Source of the DNA: CAVXHV01 sp963761445
GTDB taxonomy: Bacteria; Planctomycetota; Planctomycetia; Isosphaerales; Isosphaeraceae
Length of the DNA: 64,000 nucleotides
Assembly: GCA_963761445.1 (NCBI GenBank)
Contig: CAVXHV010000005.1
Location: 806,001-870,000, forward strand
Direction: 5' to 3'
Position numbers and translations under genes: made by a program. Positions within the stretch are counted from its first letter, which is position 1; each line of letters begins with the position of its first letter. Below the pieces are notes generated by a model. The model saw nothing but the letters and a program-made list of their open reading frames with translations, made no database searches and had not been told where the DNA came from. Below are positions 50,273 to 59,513 of this stretch, piece after piece.

Positions 50273-50833
50273 ATGCACAAGATTCAGGGAATGGGCGCTG
50301 CAATGCTCGTCGCCATGTTCGTGGCCGGCTGGGGAATAGCATCTCATGGTCAACAAGACCCAGCAACTCAAGACGGCACCGCCGCCAAGGCCGGCGAAAA
50401 GATCGATGAGCTCGGCCGCGCCATCAAAAGGAGCCTCCTCGACGCCGAAGACACTGTCCGCGAAGGATTTAACAGAACGGGTGACACCGTCCGCGACGGG
50501 TTCGCACGCACAAAGGAGTCGGTCCAGGGGATGGGCCTCGTGCCCCGAGTTTACGGAAGACTGCACTGGGACAAGACGCTGCATACAAGCCGATTCGTTG
50601 TGAAGGCCGACGGGGGCACCGTCACCATCCGCGGCACCGTTCCAGACGACGCCGCCAAGGCAAAAGTGATCTCCCTGGCGAAAGATACCGTCGGCGTCAC
50701 CCGCGTAGTCGCTCAGCTACACGTCATTTCACCCAGCACCGAGTCGCCAAACTCGGAAACTTTGACAGAGCCGAGGACCACAAGCGATCCCACGGCAACC
50801 AAAGCACCAAAGACGACGATCGAGCCGAGATAA
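50273..50833 (+). CDS. Secreted BON-domain protein
   Basis: The 186-residue protein has a signal peptide (MHKIQGMGAAMLVAMFVAGW and on to about residue 26), a helical region with internal repeats (DTVREGFNRTGDTVRDGFAR), and a BON domain (LHWDKTLHTSRFVVKADGGT, VTIRGTVPDDAAKAKVISLA, VTRVVAQLHVI) as in OsmY-like periplasmic proteins that bind membrane surfaces. A Thr/Pro-rich tail ends it. A GAAAGGAG site precedes the ATG. It lies 125 bases after kinase 4 on the same strand. Confidence 0.85.
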   Translation: MHKIQGMGAAMLVAMFVAGWGIASHGQQDPATQDGTAAKAGEKIDELGRAIKRSLLDAEDTVREGFNRTGDTVRDGFARTKESVQGMGLVPRVYGRLHWDKTLHTSRFVVKADGGTVTIRGTVPDDAAKAKVISLAKDTVGVTRVVAQLHVISPSTESPNSETLTEPRTTSDPTATKAPKTTIEPR

Positions 50834-51323
50834 TGGGAATCGATCTACTTGGGTTGTGCAGGTTATCCATTTTTCCTGGTCGCAAACCATTCCTGGAACG
50901 GAACGAAGGTGTTGGTGCGAAGCCGCTTGTGTATTCCAGATTCCGCGATCCAGCCCCCCTTTGCTGAGAATCGTCGGAGCTGAACGAACCTGTGCAGGCC
51001 TCACCACGGGTCGCTCACTCCGGCGAGCTCGAACCCTTTGCATAAACATCCGATCAGGCCTGCCTCAACGAACTCTGTCGTTCGTAAGAGGTCGGGTGAA
51101 GGTTTTTTTTGGTGATATTGCGGAGACGGGGGGGTTATAATGATCACCCGTTTTACTTCCAAGTGACTGCAACTGCTGGGTTACTCGCTGGGATTCGTGA
51201 GGTTGACCTGTTATTCCCGGGACGTTCGCGACCGATTGTTATTTCGTGTTGATCGATGGGCTTCACAGCGAAGCCTGGGAATCCACCGAGTAGCGCACGG
51301 GCATTGATCGAGGCGAACCCGAC
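50834..51323. other. Intergenic region, nothing recognised
   Basis: About 490 bases lie between the BON gene and the hydrolase gene. A T-rich run (GGTTTTTTTTGG near 51101-51111) and a G-rich run near 51128 stand out, but I see no stable stem, RNA gene or small gene with support. Confidence 0.35.
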
Positions 51324-52316
51324 ATGAGCGGAATCTTAGGATGGGTCGTTCTCCTGCTTCTCAACCCTCCGCATGAAGCCGAGATGAGTGAACGGTTGGT
51401 TCCCCCGGGCTTTCAGGGGAATTACTACGGGCCCGAGGCAACCAAGGCTCGCCAGGAGGGGAGGATGGCGCCGATCGTCGTCACTCCACACATGGCGCGC
51501 TGGGACCGATGGGGCCGGCAAAATCTCAAGACCGGCGACGTTCTGTTCCGGATGGGCGACGCCCGGCTGGCGCACGGATACTTCCGCATCAGCCGCTTTC
51601 TCGCCAAATGCAGCAACAGCCAGTTTTCGCATACCGGGATCGCCTCGCTCGAAGAGGACGGTTGGGTGGTGTATGACACAACGCGCACCGGGGTCGCACG
51701 GCAGCCGTTCTGCGTTTGGGTTTTGGATAATGTAGGCAACTTCGGAGTGAAACGGGTCAGGCCGGAGTACAAGGATGCCATTCCCAAGGTGATGGCTTAC
51801 CTTCACAAGGTGTACGAGGAACAGCTTCCGTTCGATTACGAGCTCGGCGAGGACGACACGGCGCTGTACTGTGTTGAAATGACGGAGAAGGCATACCGAG
51901 CGGCCGGGCTGAAGCTCTCGGATCCCGTGCGACTGGGCGATATGGAGCGAGCGACCGAGTTTCCGCTGCCCCTTCTGGTGCTGGCGTTTGCCTCACGCTA
52001 CCAGCTCAAGCGACCGCTCACACCCGATTCGCTTGTGTACTTTCCCGGCAACGAGCGTCACGGGATCTGGTCGGCCAAACAACTGATGACGATCGTTCCA
52101 CCGACGTGGGCGCCGGGTTATCCCAGCATCGGCGAGAAAACCGGAGCTGCACGGGAGAAAGCCAGCGCCAAGAAGCCGGTCGAGGCGAGGAAGGTCGCAT
52201 CTCCGTCACCGTCTCCGTCAGCGTCGCGCTCATCAGGGCAAGATCGGAGCAAGACGGGCGGAACGAAGGGCGCTGTGCCAAAAACCGTCCGCGCGGGGGC
52301 CGGAGCCGTTCGCTAA
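51324..52316 (+). CDS. YiiX/YebB-like (permuted NlpC/P60) cysteine hydrolase
   Basis: The 330-residue protein has a hydrophobic start (GILGWVVLLLLN), then the permuted papain-like fold of the YiiX family: LKTGDVLFRMGDARLAHGYF, SQFSHTGIASLEEDGWVVYD with the likely catalytic His, and DTALYCVEMTEKAYRAAGLK with the likely catalytic Cys. Family members act on lipids or peptidoglycan-like amides, but the substrate is unknown here. The C-terminal 60 residues are low-complexity Lys/Ser/Arg. The pepA gene begins 45 bases downstream and may share the transcript. Confidence 0.8.
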   Translation: MSGILGWVVLLLLNPPHEAEMSERLVPPGFQGNYYGPEATKARQEGRMAPIVVTPHMARWDRWGRQNLKTGDVLFRMGDARLAHGYFRISRFLAKCSNSQFSHTGIASLEEDGWVVYDTTRTGVARQPFCVWVLDNVGNFGVKRVRPEYKDAIPKVMAYLHKVYEEQLPFDYELGEDDTALYCVEMTEKAYRAAGLKLSDPVRLGDMERATEFPLPLLVLAFASRYQLKRPLTPDSLVYFPGNERHGIWSAKQLMTIVPPTWAPGYPSIGEKTGAAREKASAKKPVEARKVASPSPSPSASRSSGQDRSKTGGTKGAVPKTVRAGAGAVR

Positions 52317-52360
52317 AGAACCTGAGCGGGCGAGCGCCTGCGCAAAAGCAGTTGATCTCG

Positions 52361-53872
52361 ATGAATATTACACTGTTGCGCCAGCCGCTCGGCTCAGTCC
52401 AGGCTCAATGGCTGGTCCTGGGGATCTTCGAAGACGAAAGTGAGCCTCCGGAAGCGCTGCGGGGATCGGGGCTAAACGACACAATCAAGCGCTTGATCGC
52501 CGAGAAGGACGTCACGGGATCGCTGGGTGAGCTCACTCCCTTTTACGAAGTTCCCTCGCTCGAAGCCCGGAGTTTACTCCTCGTGGGTCTTGGCCCGCGC
52601 GACCGGATTGACGCCGGGGCGGCCTTCTCGGCCGGCTTCGCATTCTCGAAGCGGCTTGCGAGCAAGCGCAGAGAGACCGTGGCCGTTGTGCTGCCGGAGT
52701 CGGACGATCGGGAGACGATCGCCAAGGCATTGATTGAAGGGGCGATCGTCGCTACCCGGGGACCGGGCCTCAAAAAGAGCGAGGCCAACCGGCACGCGTT
52801 CGAGACGCTCAGCCTGGTGCTTGCACCCGAAACGGCGGGCGACGATGAGGCTTTCCTGGCTTCATTGCGTCGTGCGGAGATTGTGGGCGAGGCCGTGAAC
52901 CTGGCGCGAGACCTGGTGAATACACCGCCGGGGGAAAAGTCGCCTGCGCGGCTGTGCGAGCGCATCGGAGTGATCGCCGCGGATGCGGGCCTGGTGGTTG
53001 AGATCTGGGATGAAGAGCGGATTCGGCGCGAGCGGTTCGGAGGCCTGGACGGAGTGGCCTGGGGCTCGGACGAGCCTGCGCGGTTCATGATCCTCGAGTA
53101 CTCGGCCGGCCACAATTCGCCGACGCTGGCGCTCGTCGGCAAGGGGGTGACATTTGACTCGGGCGGCCTTTGCTTGAAACCGGCCGCTTCGATGGAGGAC
53201 ATGAAGAGCGACATGACCGGGGCGGCGGTTGTCGCAGCCGCCATGCAGGCGATTGCGCGCCTTGGTTTACCGGTGAACGTGGTGGGCTACCTCGCGCTGA
53301 CCGAGAACATGACCGGCGGCAAAGCGATGAAGATGGGCGACGTGCTCACCATGCGAAACGGCAAGACCGTGGAGATCATGAATACCGATGCGGAAGGGCG
53401 GCTGATTCTGGCGGATGCGCTCGCGTATGCAGTCGAGCGGCAGCCGCACCGCGTGCTCGACCTGGCCACCCTGACGGGTGCCTGCATCGTGGCCCTGGGT
53501 CTCAAGGTTGCCGGGCTATTCAGTAATAACGACGCGTTCTGCGAGGAGCTCGGGAATGCCTGCCGGAAAACCGGCGAGCGGGTCTGGCGCTTGCCGCTCC
53601 ACGAGGATTTCAAAGAGCAGCTCAAAAGCAGCGTCGCCGACCTGAAAAACGTAGGTGGCAAGTGGGGCGGCGCCGCCACCGCAGCCAAGTTTCTCGAGCA
53701 GTTCGTGGGTTCGACGCCGTGGATTCACCTCGATATCGCCGGGCCGAGCTGGTGCGACTCGGAGAACTCCACGCGCGACGCAGGGGGAACCGGGTGTTTC
53801 GTGCGATCGTTGGTGGCGTATGTTGAGACGTGGGCCCAGCCGCAGCGGAGCGAGCCGGAAGTGGCAGAGTGA
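52361..53872 (+). CDS. pepA: Leucyl aminopeptidase (M17, PepA family)
   Basis: The frame is open from 52106, but the ATG at 52361 (MNITLLRQPLGSVQAQWL) gives the standard length of 503 residues. The N-terminal macro-like domain leads to ARDLVNTPPGEKSPARL, the metal ligands in LVGKGVTFDSGGLCLKPAAS and MKSDMTGAAVV, and the family signature NTDAEGRL at 341-348, followed by DLATLTGACIVALG. It is a cytoplasmic, hexameric, dimetal enzyme that removes N-terminal residues from peptides. The gene is uninterrupted and ends 5 bases from the convergent HAD gene. Confidence 0.95.
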   Translation: MNITLLRQPLGSVQAQWLVLGIFEDESEPPEALRGSGLNDTIKRLIAEKDVTGSLGELTPFYEVPSLEARSLLLVGLGPRDRIDAGAAFSAGFAFSKRLASKRRETVAVVLPESDDRETIAKALIEGAIVATRGPGLKKSEANRHAFETLSLVLAPETAGDDEAFLASLRRAEIVGEAVNLARDLVNTPPGEKSPARLCERIGVIAADAGLVVEIWDEERIRRERFGGLDGVAWGSDEPARFMILEYSAGHNSPTLALVGKGVTFDSGGLCLKPAASMEDMKSDMTGAAVVAAAMQAIARLGLPVNVVGYLALTENMTGGKAMKMGDVLTMRNGKTVEIMNTDAEGRLILADALAYAVERQPHRVLDLATLTGACIVALGLKVAGLFSNNDAFCEELGNACRKTGERVWRLPLHEDFKEQLKSSVADLKNVGGKWGGAATAAKFLEQFVGSTPWIHLDIAGPSWCDSENSTRDAGGTGCFVRSLVAYVETWAQPQRSEPEVAE

Positions 53873-53877
53873 ACAAC

Positions 53878-54528
53878 TCACAGTTTCAGGTGATCGAGAA
53901 GGCCCTGGACAGGCTCGAATCCTGAGATGTAGAGCGCATCGCTCACCCAGTCGCCGAACGGATGCCGATGGCCGACGGCAATCACGCGGAGGCCGGCTGC
54001 GCGCGCCGAGGCCACGCCCACGGGCGAATCCTCGATCGCGATGGCCGATCTGGCCGTGATGTGAAGCTTTTTGAGCGCGAGCTCATAGGCTTCCGGCGCG
54101 GGCTTTACCGCCTTCACATCCTCCTTGGCGACGATCGTGCCGATGCACTCGACCAATCCGGCGGCCTCGAGCACGGCCTGAATGTTCTCGCGCCAGGTTC
54201 CCGACACGACCGCCAGCTTGACACGCCCGTGCAGCACGCGGATCAACTGGACCGATCCGGGGTAAAGCTGCGGCGAATCCCGGAGCAGCTTCACCGTGAG
54301 AGCCTGTTTCCGGCCGACCCAGTCGTCGATCTTGTCGGAGACGACTCCGCGCGAGGCGAACAACTGGGCGACGAACTCGCGGTCGTCGATATCAGCCGAT
54401 CGGGCCGCAACCTCGTCGGGAATTTGCCACCCGAGCGTCGCAAGGGTCCGCTGCCAGGCGGCGACGTGATGGTTTTCCGTTTCCGCTATCACGCCGTCAA
54501 AATCGAGAAGGATGGCTTTGAGGGGCAT
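53878..54528 (-). CDS. HAD-superfamily hydrolase (beta-phosphoglucomutase/phosphatase-like)
   Basis: The 216-residue protein shows motif I LLDFDGVIAE (Asp 9 and Asp 11), a helical cap (HHVAAWQRTLATLGWQIPDE), motif II VVSGTWRENI, motif III KPAPEAYELAL and motif IV IAIEDSPVGVASARAAGL. This is the plan of small phosphatases or beta-phosphoglucomutases acting on sugar phosphates. It is convergent with pepA. The exact substrate cannot be told from the sequence. Confidence 0.88.
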   Translation of the reverse strand: MPLKAILLDFDGVIAETENHHVAAWQRTLATLGWQIPDEVAARSADIDDREFVAQLFASRGVVSDKIDDWVGRKQALTVKLLRDSPQLYPGSVQLIRVLHGRVKLAVVSGTWRENIQAVLEAAGLVECIGTIVAKEDVKAVKPAPEAYELALKKLHITARSAIAIEDSPVGVASARAAGLRVIAVGHRHPFGDWVSDALYISGFEPVQGLLDHLKL

Positions 54529-54656
54529 GACGTGAGGTCGGTTGTCAGTTGTTCGTTGTCAGTTAGCCGAATTGAGGGGCGAGGCCGTGCGCATGGCTGG
54601 GCTGGGCCGGGCGCGTGCCGTATTATCTCGAATCGAGCGCCGAACCGTCAAATTGA

Positions 54657-54685
54657 TTGACAATGCCGCTCGCCAGCGCTATTTT
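54657..54685 (+). promoter_or_regulatory. Candidate sigma-70 promoter of the isomerase gene
   Basis: TTGACA (54657-54662) and TATTTT (54680-54685) are separated by exactly 17 bases. They lie about 140 bases upstream of the isomerase start and point toward it. The -35 box is a perfect match, rare in this GC-rich window. Confidence 0.4.
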
Positions 54686-54823
54686 GCGCACCGGGGCATT
54701 CCGATCGCTTCGATTCCCGCAGCGGGTTTGGCGCCGCCGGGTTTCTTGCCGCGGCCGCGATCAGTGGATCGGGCCGCCCTGCCCTTTTTCACTCTGGCTC
54801 GTAACTGATTGGGAGAATACATC

Positions 54824-55831
54824 ATGGCACGCCCCGTCACGCTTTTCACCGGCCAGTGGGCCGACCTGACATTGGAAGTGATCGCTGAGAAGGCAAGCAA
54901 GTGGGGCTACGACGGCATCGAGCTGCCATGCTGGGGCGACCACTTCAACGTCCAGAAAGCGCTCACCGACGCGAGTTACTGCAAGGGGCGTCATGAGCTT
55001 CTGGGCAAGTATGGGCTCAAGTGCTGGGCGATCTCGAACCACCTGACCGGTCAGCTCGTGCTGGATCACAACGACTCGCGCACCGACGACTGGGTTCCCG
55101 CGGCCGTGCGCGGCGACGCCAAGAAGAAGACCGAATGGGCCATTCAGGAGATGAAAGATTCCGCTCGGGCCGCCCAGAAACTCGGTGTCAAGGTTGTCAA
55201 CGGGTTCACCGGTTCGTCGATCTGGCACTTGCTCTACTCGTTCCCGCCGGTCTCCGACGCGACGATCGACGAAGGGTTCAAGCTCTTCGCCGATCGCTGG
55301 AACCCGATCCTCGACGTTTTCAAGCAGTGCGGGGTGAAGTTCGCGCTTGAGGTGCATCCGACCGAGATCGCCTTTGACATTTACACGGCTGAGCGAGCGC
55401 TGGAGGCGATCGGGCGTCGGCCGGAATTCGGATTCAACTTCGACCCCAGCCATTTGTTGTGGCAGATGGTCGACCCGGTCGAATTCATCCGGGCCTTCCC
55501 GGACCGGATTTTCCACGTACACGTCAAAGATGCGGCACGCACGCTCGACGGCCGATCGGGCATTCTGGCGTCGCACCTCAATTTCGGCGATCCGCGCCGC
55601 GGCTGGGACTTCCGCTCGCCGGGCCGGGGCCAGGTGAACTTCGAGGAGATCGCGCGGGCGCTCAACCACGTTGGCTACGACGGCCCGCTCTCCGTGGAGT
55701 GGGAAGATTGCGGGATGGATCGGGAGTACGGCGCGGCCGAGGCGGCTCGCTTTGTCAAAGAAAAGATGGGCTTCAAGTCGGCGGGGCGGCTGTTTGACTC
55801 GGCGTTCGCGGAGGCGCAGGGGAAGGGGTAA
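54824..55831 (+). CDS. Sugar phosphate isomerase/epimerase (xylose isomerase-like TIM barrel)
   Basis: The ATG at 54824 (MARPVTLFTGQWADLTLEVI) follows a GGGAG site. The 335-residue protein has the AP-endonuclease-2 barrel features: WGYDGIELPCWGDHFNVQKA, VNGFTGSSIWHLLYSFPPVS, FALEVHPTEIAFDIYTAERA, FGFNFDPSHLLWQMVDPVEF, IFHVHVKDAARTLDGRSGIL and PLSVEWEDCGMDREYG. The acidic and His residues in these strands are the usual metal ligands. Members interconvert keto sugars or inositol derivatives. No sugar operon surrounds it, so the substrate is open. Confidence 0.88.
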   Translation: MARPVTLFTGQWADLTLEVIAEKASKWGYDGIELPCWGDHFNVQKALTDASYCKGRHELLGKYGLKCWAISNHLTGQLVLDHNDSRTDDWVPAAVRGDAKKKTEWAIQEMKDSARAAQKLGVKVVNGFTGSSIWHLLYSFPPVSDATIDEGFKLFADRWNPILDVFKQCGVKFALEVHPTEIAFDIYTAERALEAIGRRPEFGFNFDPSHLLWQMVDPVEFIRAFPDRIFHVHVKDAARTLDGRSGILASHLNFGDPRRGWDFRSPGRGQVNFEEIARALNHVGYDGPLSVEWEDCGMDREYGAAEAARFVKEKMGFKSAGRLFDSAFAEAQGKG

Positions 55832-55851
55832 CGGGCGAGCGTAAGGCAATC

Positions 55852-56066
55852 GTGACGACGGTGGACTTTGAACCTCTGAGCATGGCTGTTCCCGTGTGGG
55901 AGGACCCTCCCGGTGTTTCCGGGTCGGCACAACAGCGTGCTACTGGAATTGGTGCTCGGAGTTTTCAAACGGGGCGAGACGCCCGAGGGCATCCGACCGC
56001 GCGACGAGATCAACGCCTACGTGAGTTTTGCACATCTAGCTCTGCTCGGCCGTAGTTCTCAAGGTT
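55852..56066 (+). pseudogene. Remnant of a DUF433-type antitoxin
   Basis: With two frame changes the text reads VPVWEDPPGV, FRVGTT, VLLELVLGVFKRGETPEGI, which follows the DUF433 (VapB-like) antitoxin start. It then jumps directly to RPRDEINAYV, which belongs near the end of the family (a HRDEVDAYL-like element). The middle part with the YPSLxLADVY box is missing. This points to an internal deletion besides the frame errors. No partner toxin is visible. Identification rests on short motifs. Confidence 0.5.
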
Positions 56067-56070
56067 GATC

Positions 56071-56851
56071 ATGCTCGTTCAAAACTCGCAGAAACATCAA
56101 CCCGAATTCGATCTCTTAGAAGCGCGCCGCGTTTACAGGGAAATTGACTGCGCGAAGCACACTGGCGGGAGTGAGATCACCAGTCCGTATCATTTGTTTT
56201 GTGTCGAGACGATCCGCGATCGTTCGGACCTCAGGCGAGGACGCGAGGTACCAACCGATGGTTTCGTTTTCGGAAAAGGCGAGCCTCCGCGTCGAGACTG
56301 CACTCAGATCGGTGGAAAACCCTTTTGGCCCGCGACTCGAGAATGGCCGATCGATGATGCGGGGAATCCGTATCAGTTCTTTGCTCAGATCAACTTCGCT
56401 GATTCGACCGACTTTGTTCGCAACCTGCCTGGGGAGTTGCTGTTGATGTTCGTTGGTGTCGGCGACGATTGGTACTTTCATCCCATGCAAGTCCGATTCG
56501 AGTGGGTTTCTCTGAACGCGCAGCCAGCCGCCGAATTCGACCCGTCGCTGATTGCGAATACTGGCGGGCCCTTCTTCGGCGGCAATCTACCGGACGGTGG
56601 ATTATCCGGACGCTTTCGAAGGGATCCCGTGCAATCATGCCGCGATTTTCTACGCGACGAAGATCGGCGGTGTACCTTTCTTCATCCAGAGTGGAGAAGG
56701 AGATGGCGCATCAGGCGAGTTCTTCTGTCAACTTTCGTCGATCCAAGCTGCTGCAAATGTACTGTATCCATTTGTCAACCGTCGCCATCCTTTGATTGAA
56801 GTTCGGTGCAAAGAGCGTTCTCGCCGAGGAAAACTCAATGCTCCTGGGTGA
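56071..56851 (+). CDS. DUF1963 (YwqG-like) protein, frameshifted
   Basis: The first part holds GEPPRRDCTQIGGKPFWPAT, EWPIDDAGNPYQFFAQINFA and LPGELLLMFVGVGDDWYFHP, the pattern of the DUF1963/YwqG family (a cytoplasmic protein of unknown function, often linked to secretion immunity). Near 56560 the frame changes, and the rest reads AAIYRTVDYPDAFEGIPCNH and GGVPFFIQSGEGDGASGEFF to 56851, in family register. The codon use is less GC-biased than in most neighbours, which may indicate transfer. Confidence 0.6.
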
Positions 56852-56938
56852 TCTAGGAGCAATTTATCTTTTTCGCCACGCCGATGGTCAGATCAGCTCT
56901 ACGTTCGAGTCCTCTTAGCAGGCGGACCACCATGGGTT

Positions 56939-57178
56939 TTACTCGTGTCCGCCGCTCTGGTCCTGCACAAGTTTTGCCTGACGATTCCGGTCCTCGTCTT
57001 GGCCGACACTTCGCTTCAAATCACGCTGCCGCATGCCCTGAATCACCGATTCGCATTGCGTACCTACATAAAAGTTGGTCGTGTGCTCGAGCTGGTCGAG
57101 TTTTTGAGCTAGGTCTGTTATCAGGCCCCGGTCGGCAGCCTCTTCCCAGGCGCAGAGGCCCCATGTCGCAGACCGCAA
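56939..57178 (-). pseudogene. Truncated DUF3368 (PIN-like) toxin
   Basis: The leftward frame reads TWGLCAWEEAADRGLITDLA and QKLDQLEHTTNFYVGTQC, which fits the C-terminal third of DUF3368 toxins (LGVLLEAKRRGLI... LRxTxFRIS). The start ATG at 57178, directly after the antitoxin stop, encodes MIAVCDMGPL in another frame, like the VVVADTSPL start of this family. About 90 central residues with the PIN acidic residues are absent, so the toxin cannot be active. Confidence 0.55.
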
Positions 57179-57442
57179 TCATTGGGGGCGAGCCTTCCGC
57201 AACAACTCTCGCCCGGACCCGAACTCTGCAATGGGAATGTGATGCCCGGCTCCGTGCTCCTTGATCAGCTTCTCGGCCTCGTGGAAGCTCACTCCCAATG
57301 CGTCTCGAAGCTGGGCGTGGGAAATCCGGTCCTGGCGGTAAAGCTCGACGACGTACGTCTCGCGTGCCTCGCGATCGAGGTCTGTCCCGTTCGTGCGGAT
57401 TTGCTCCTCAATGTCCTGCGGTATCTCAAAACTTATGGTCAT
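57179..57442 (-). CDS. UPF0175-family antitoxin-like protein
   Basis: The 87-residue protein (FEIPQDIEEQIRTNGTDLDR, EARETYVVELYRQDRISHAQ, LRDALGVSFHEAEKLIKEHG) matches UPF0175, small helix-turn-helix proteins usually encoded just before a DUF3368 PIN-like toxin. That partner follows without a gap but is truncated. The antitoxin itself is intact, so it is an orphan and may now act only as a regulator, or be on its way to loss. Confidence 0.8.
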   Translation of the reverse strand: MTISFEIPQDIEEQIRTNGTDLDREARETYVVELYRQDRISHAQLRDALGVSFHEAEKLIKEHGAGHHIPIAEFGSGRELLRKARPQ

Positions 57443-57576
57443 GACTTTCTCCTTTGGCGCCCGCAGGGACTGCCTGAAATCCTATATCCCAATAGCTTCG
57501 CTCATTCTCGAGTACGAAGCAATTTCGGAATCTGCCAATCCGGGGGCTTCAGCTCGTCACCTATTCGTCCGAACGG

Positions 57577-58953
57577 CTACGCGATCGATCCCCTGAAAAT
57601 CACTCGCGCCCCGTCGTCCGGCCCCAGGACGATTCCGTACCGCCTTGCCCGCGAGCGAGCTCGGTTGGGGCGGGACAACCGGGCCTGGCTGAAGAGCGTC
57701 GCCAGGAGGACCTTCATCTCGTAGAGCGCGAACGGCATCCCCAGGCACACTCGGTTGCCGCCGCCGAAGGGGAACCATTCGTGCGGGCCGAACTTCCGCT
57801 CCAGGAACCGCTCGGGTCGGAACTGATCGGGGTCGGGGTAGAGATCGGCACGCCGGTGCACCAGGTACGAGCACGGGCAGAGGACCACGCCGGCCGGGTA
57901 TTCCCGCCCGCCCGTGCTGAAGGCCTGCACCGTCTTCCGCACGATGAACGGCGCCACCGGGCTTTTTCGCAGGCTCTCGCGGATCGCTGCGTCGAGGTAT
58001 TCCAGTGCGGGGAGATGTTCGGCCTCGGGCGGTCCGCCGCCGGTGATCCGTTTCAATTCGTCGGTCAGGCGGTCGACCACCAGCGGGCGGGGCACGATGT
58101 CTGCGAGCGCCCAAGCCAGTGCCAGGGCGGTTGTCTCGTGGCCGGCGATCAAGATCGTGATGAGCGCGTCGCGCACCTGCTGCTCGTCGAGTGGCGAGCC
58201 GTCCTCGTGTGTTGCCGCAAGCAAGTCGTCGAGCACGTTCTCGCCGCGAGCTAGCCCGTCGCCCCACCGCCTCGCGGCGATGAGCGCGAACAAATCGTCA
58301 TCGAGGTCGCTCAACTGCCGGAATAGAGGAACCCACCGCGACCCGCTCAACCGCTCGATCGGGATCATCCGCATGAGCAACAAGGCGTATCGCTGCCGGC
58401 CATGCGATAGAAATCTTTCCACCTTGTGCTCAAAGCGGTCCAAGTCCGCGCCGGGGACAATGCCCAGCGCCGTGCGGAGTATGACCCGTAGTGTTATCCG
58501 ACGCATCACCGGCAACGCGGGGATCGATGAGTCCCGCGGCCACACCCGAACAGCCTCCAGCGTCTCCAGCCGCATCGCGTCGAAAAACGCTCGCATCCGC
58601 TCGCCCTTCAACGGCGGGACCAGGACGCGGCGCTGTCGCATGTGCGGAGCCCCGTCAAGCACGAGGACGGAATTCCGCCCGACGGTCGCGATGAAGAGCG
58701 AGTTGGCCTCGCCCGAGTGGAGCACATCCGGGTCGGCGCGGAAGACCTCGCGAACCACCTCGGGGTCGGAAAGCATCACGAACGGGCCGTCGCTGCCTAC
58801 GTTGAGGGTGAAGGCGTCTCCAAAGCGGCGGTGACACTCGTCGAGCAGTCGGAGCAGGTCGCCCGCGAAGCGGACAAGCTGCCACCAGGCCGGTGACCTG
58901 GGACCGGGTGGAAGCGCCAGCGGGGGACACGAGACGACAGGCGTCGAGAACAT
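57577..58953 (-). CDS. Cytochrome P450 monooxygenase
   Basis: The 458-residue protein has all P450 hallmarks: I-helix AGHETT at 270-275, K-helix ESLR at 326-329, the PERF box (FRPERFLERKFGPHEWFPFG) and the haem-binding FGGGNRVCLG at 396-405 with Cys 403 as thiolate ligand. The proline-rich start LALPPGPRSP and MRQRRVLVPPLKGERMRAFF resemble CYP110-type soluble bacterial P450s that hydroxylate fatty acids or terpenoids. No redox partner or terpene gene is adjacent. The frame is clean. Confidence 0.95.
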   Translation of the reverse strand: MFSTPVVSCPPLALPPGPRSPAWWQLVRFAGDLLRLLDECHRRFGDAFTLNVGSDGPFVMLSDPEVVREVFRADPDVLHSGEANSLFIATVGRNSVLVLDGAPHMRQRRVLVPPLKGERMRAFFDAMRLETLEAVRVWPRDSSIPALPVMRRITLRVILRTALGIVPGADLDRFEHKVERFLSHGRQRYALLLMRMIPIERLSGSRWVPLFRQLSDLDDDLFALIAARRWGDGLARGENVLDDLLAATHEDGSPLDEQQVRDALITILIAGHETTALALAWALADIVPRPLVVDRLTDELKRITGGGPPEAEHLPALEYLDAAIRESLRKSPVAPFIVRKTVQAFSTGGREYPAGVVLCPCSYLVHRRADLYPDPDQFRPERFLERKFGPHEWFPFGGGNRVCLGMPFALYEMKVLLATLFSQARLSRPNRARSRARRYGIVLGPDDGARVIFRGSIA

Positions 58954-59207
58954 CTGACACGCCCCATGGACGAGACTGTCCAGCTTTCATTCGGGAATTC
59001 GGGCGGTGCGTTGCACGCTTCTTTCTTTACCGAATCTTCGGGCCAGACGCTCGCGCTGCTACGATCGGAATAAAAAGCCGAGTTGTTCTGGTCACCACAA
59101 TGACCAAAATCCGGAAACTAGTACAGATTATTGATAGGTCGATCTCGATCGCGGACACTGGACTCAGTGCGAGGGGCAACCGCAGGCGATTCAAAATCTG
59201 CGGATGC

Positions 59208-59345
59208 TGGTTAGAAACCGTGCGTCACTTTGGCCGATGGTTCAAGCGGGCCGCCGGTGGACGAGAATCGCTGGCATCCGCAGCATTGCGATGCGGACGA
59301 AGTTGGTTCCAGGGTCAAGCTGCAGCGCGAGTCGCGTTTCAGTGA
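59208..59345 (+). pseudogene. Decayed C-terminal fragment of the HUH transposase family
   Basis: This reads ETVRHFGRWFKRAAGGRESL, then GRSWFQGQAAARVAF and a stop. It aligns with the C-terminus of the transposase at 59765-61237 (ETVRCFGRLFKQAAGRSSSL, RRWFQGKAAARIAF). The rest of the gene is missing upstream. The similarity is at protein level, so this is a diverged older copy, not a recent duplication. Confidence 0.75.
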
Positions 59346-59513
59346 AAGGCCGCTTGGTGGCGAAAGGCCAGCGGTAGAGGTGTAATCGCGCGAGTCTCGT
59401 CGTAGCGGTTCGGCGCGAAGGTGCGCTAAGCGAGTAATAACTCGTGTCGTGCCACGGCGATTGGGCGATTTGAAGATCGGAAGTTGACTTGCCGGTGTGG
59501 TCCTGCGGTCCCG

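Noticed and set aside
52106..52360. An 85-residue N-terminal extension of the aminopeptidase
   Set aside because: It overlaps the hydrolase gene in another frame and is not in the PepA family; ATG 52361 gives the normal length.
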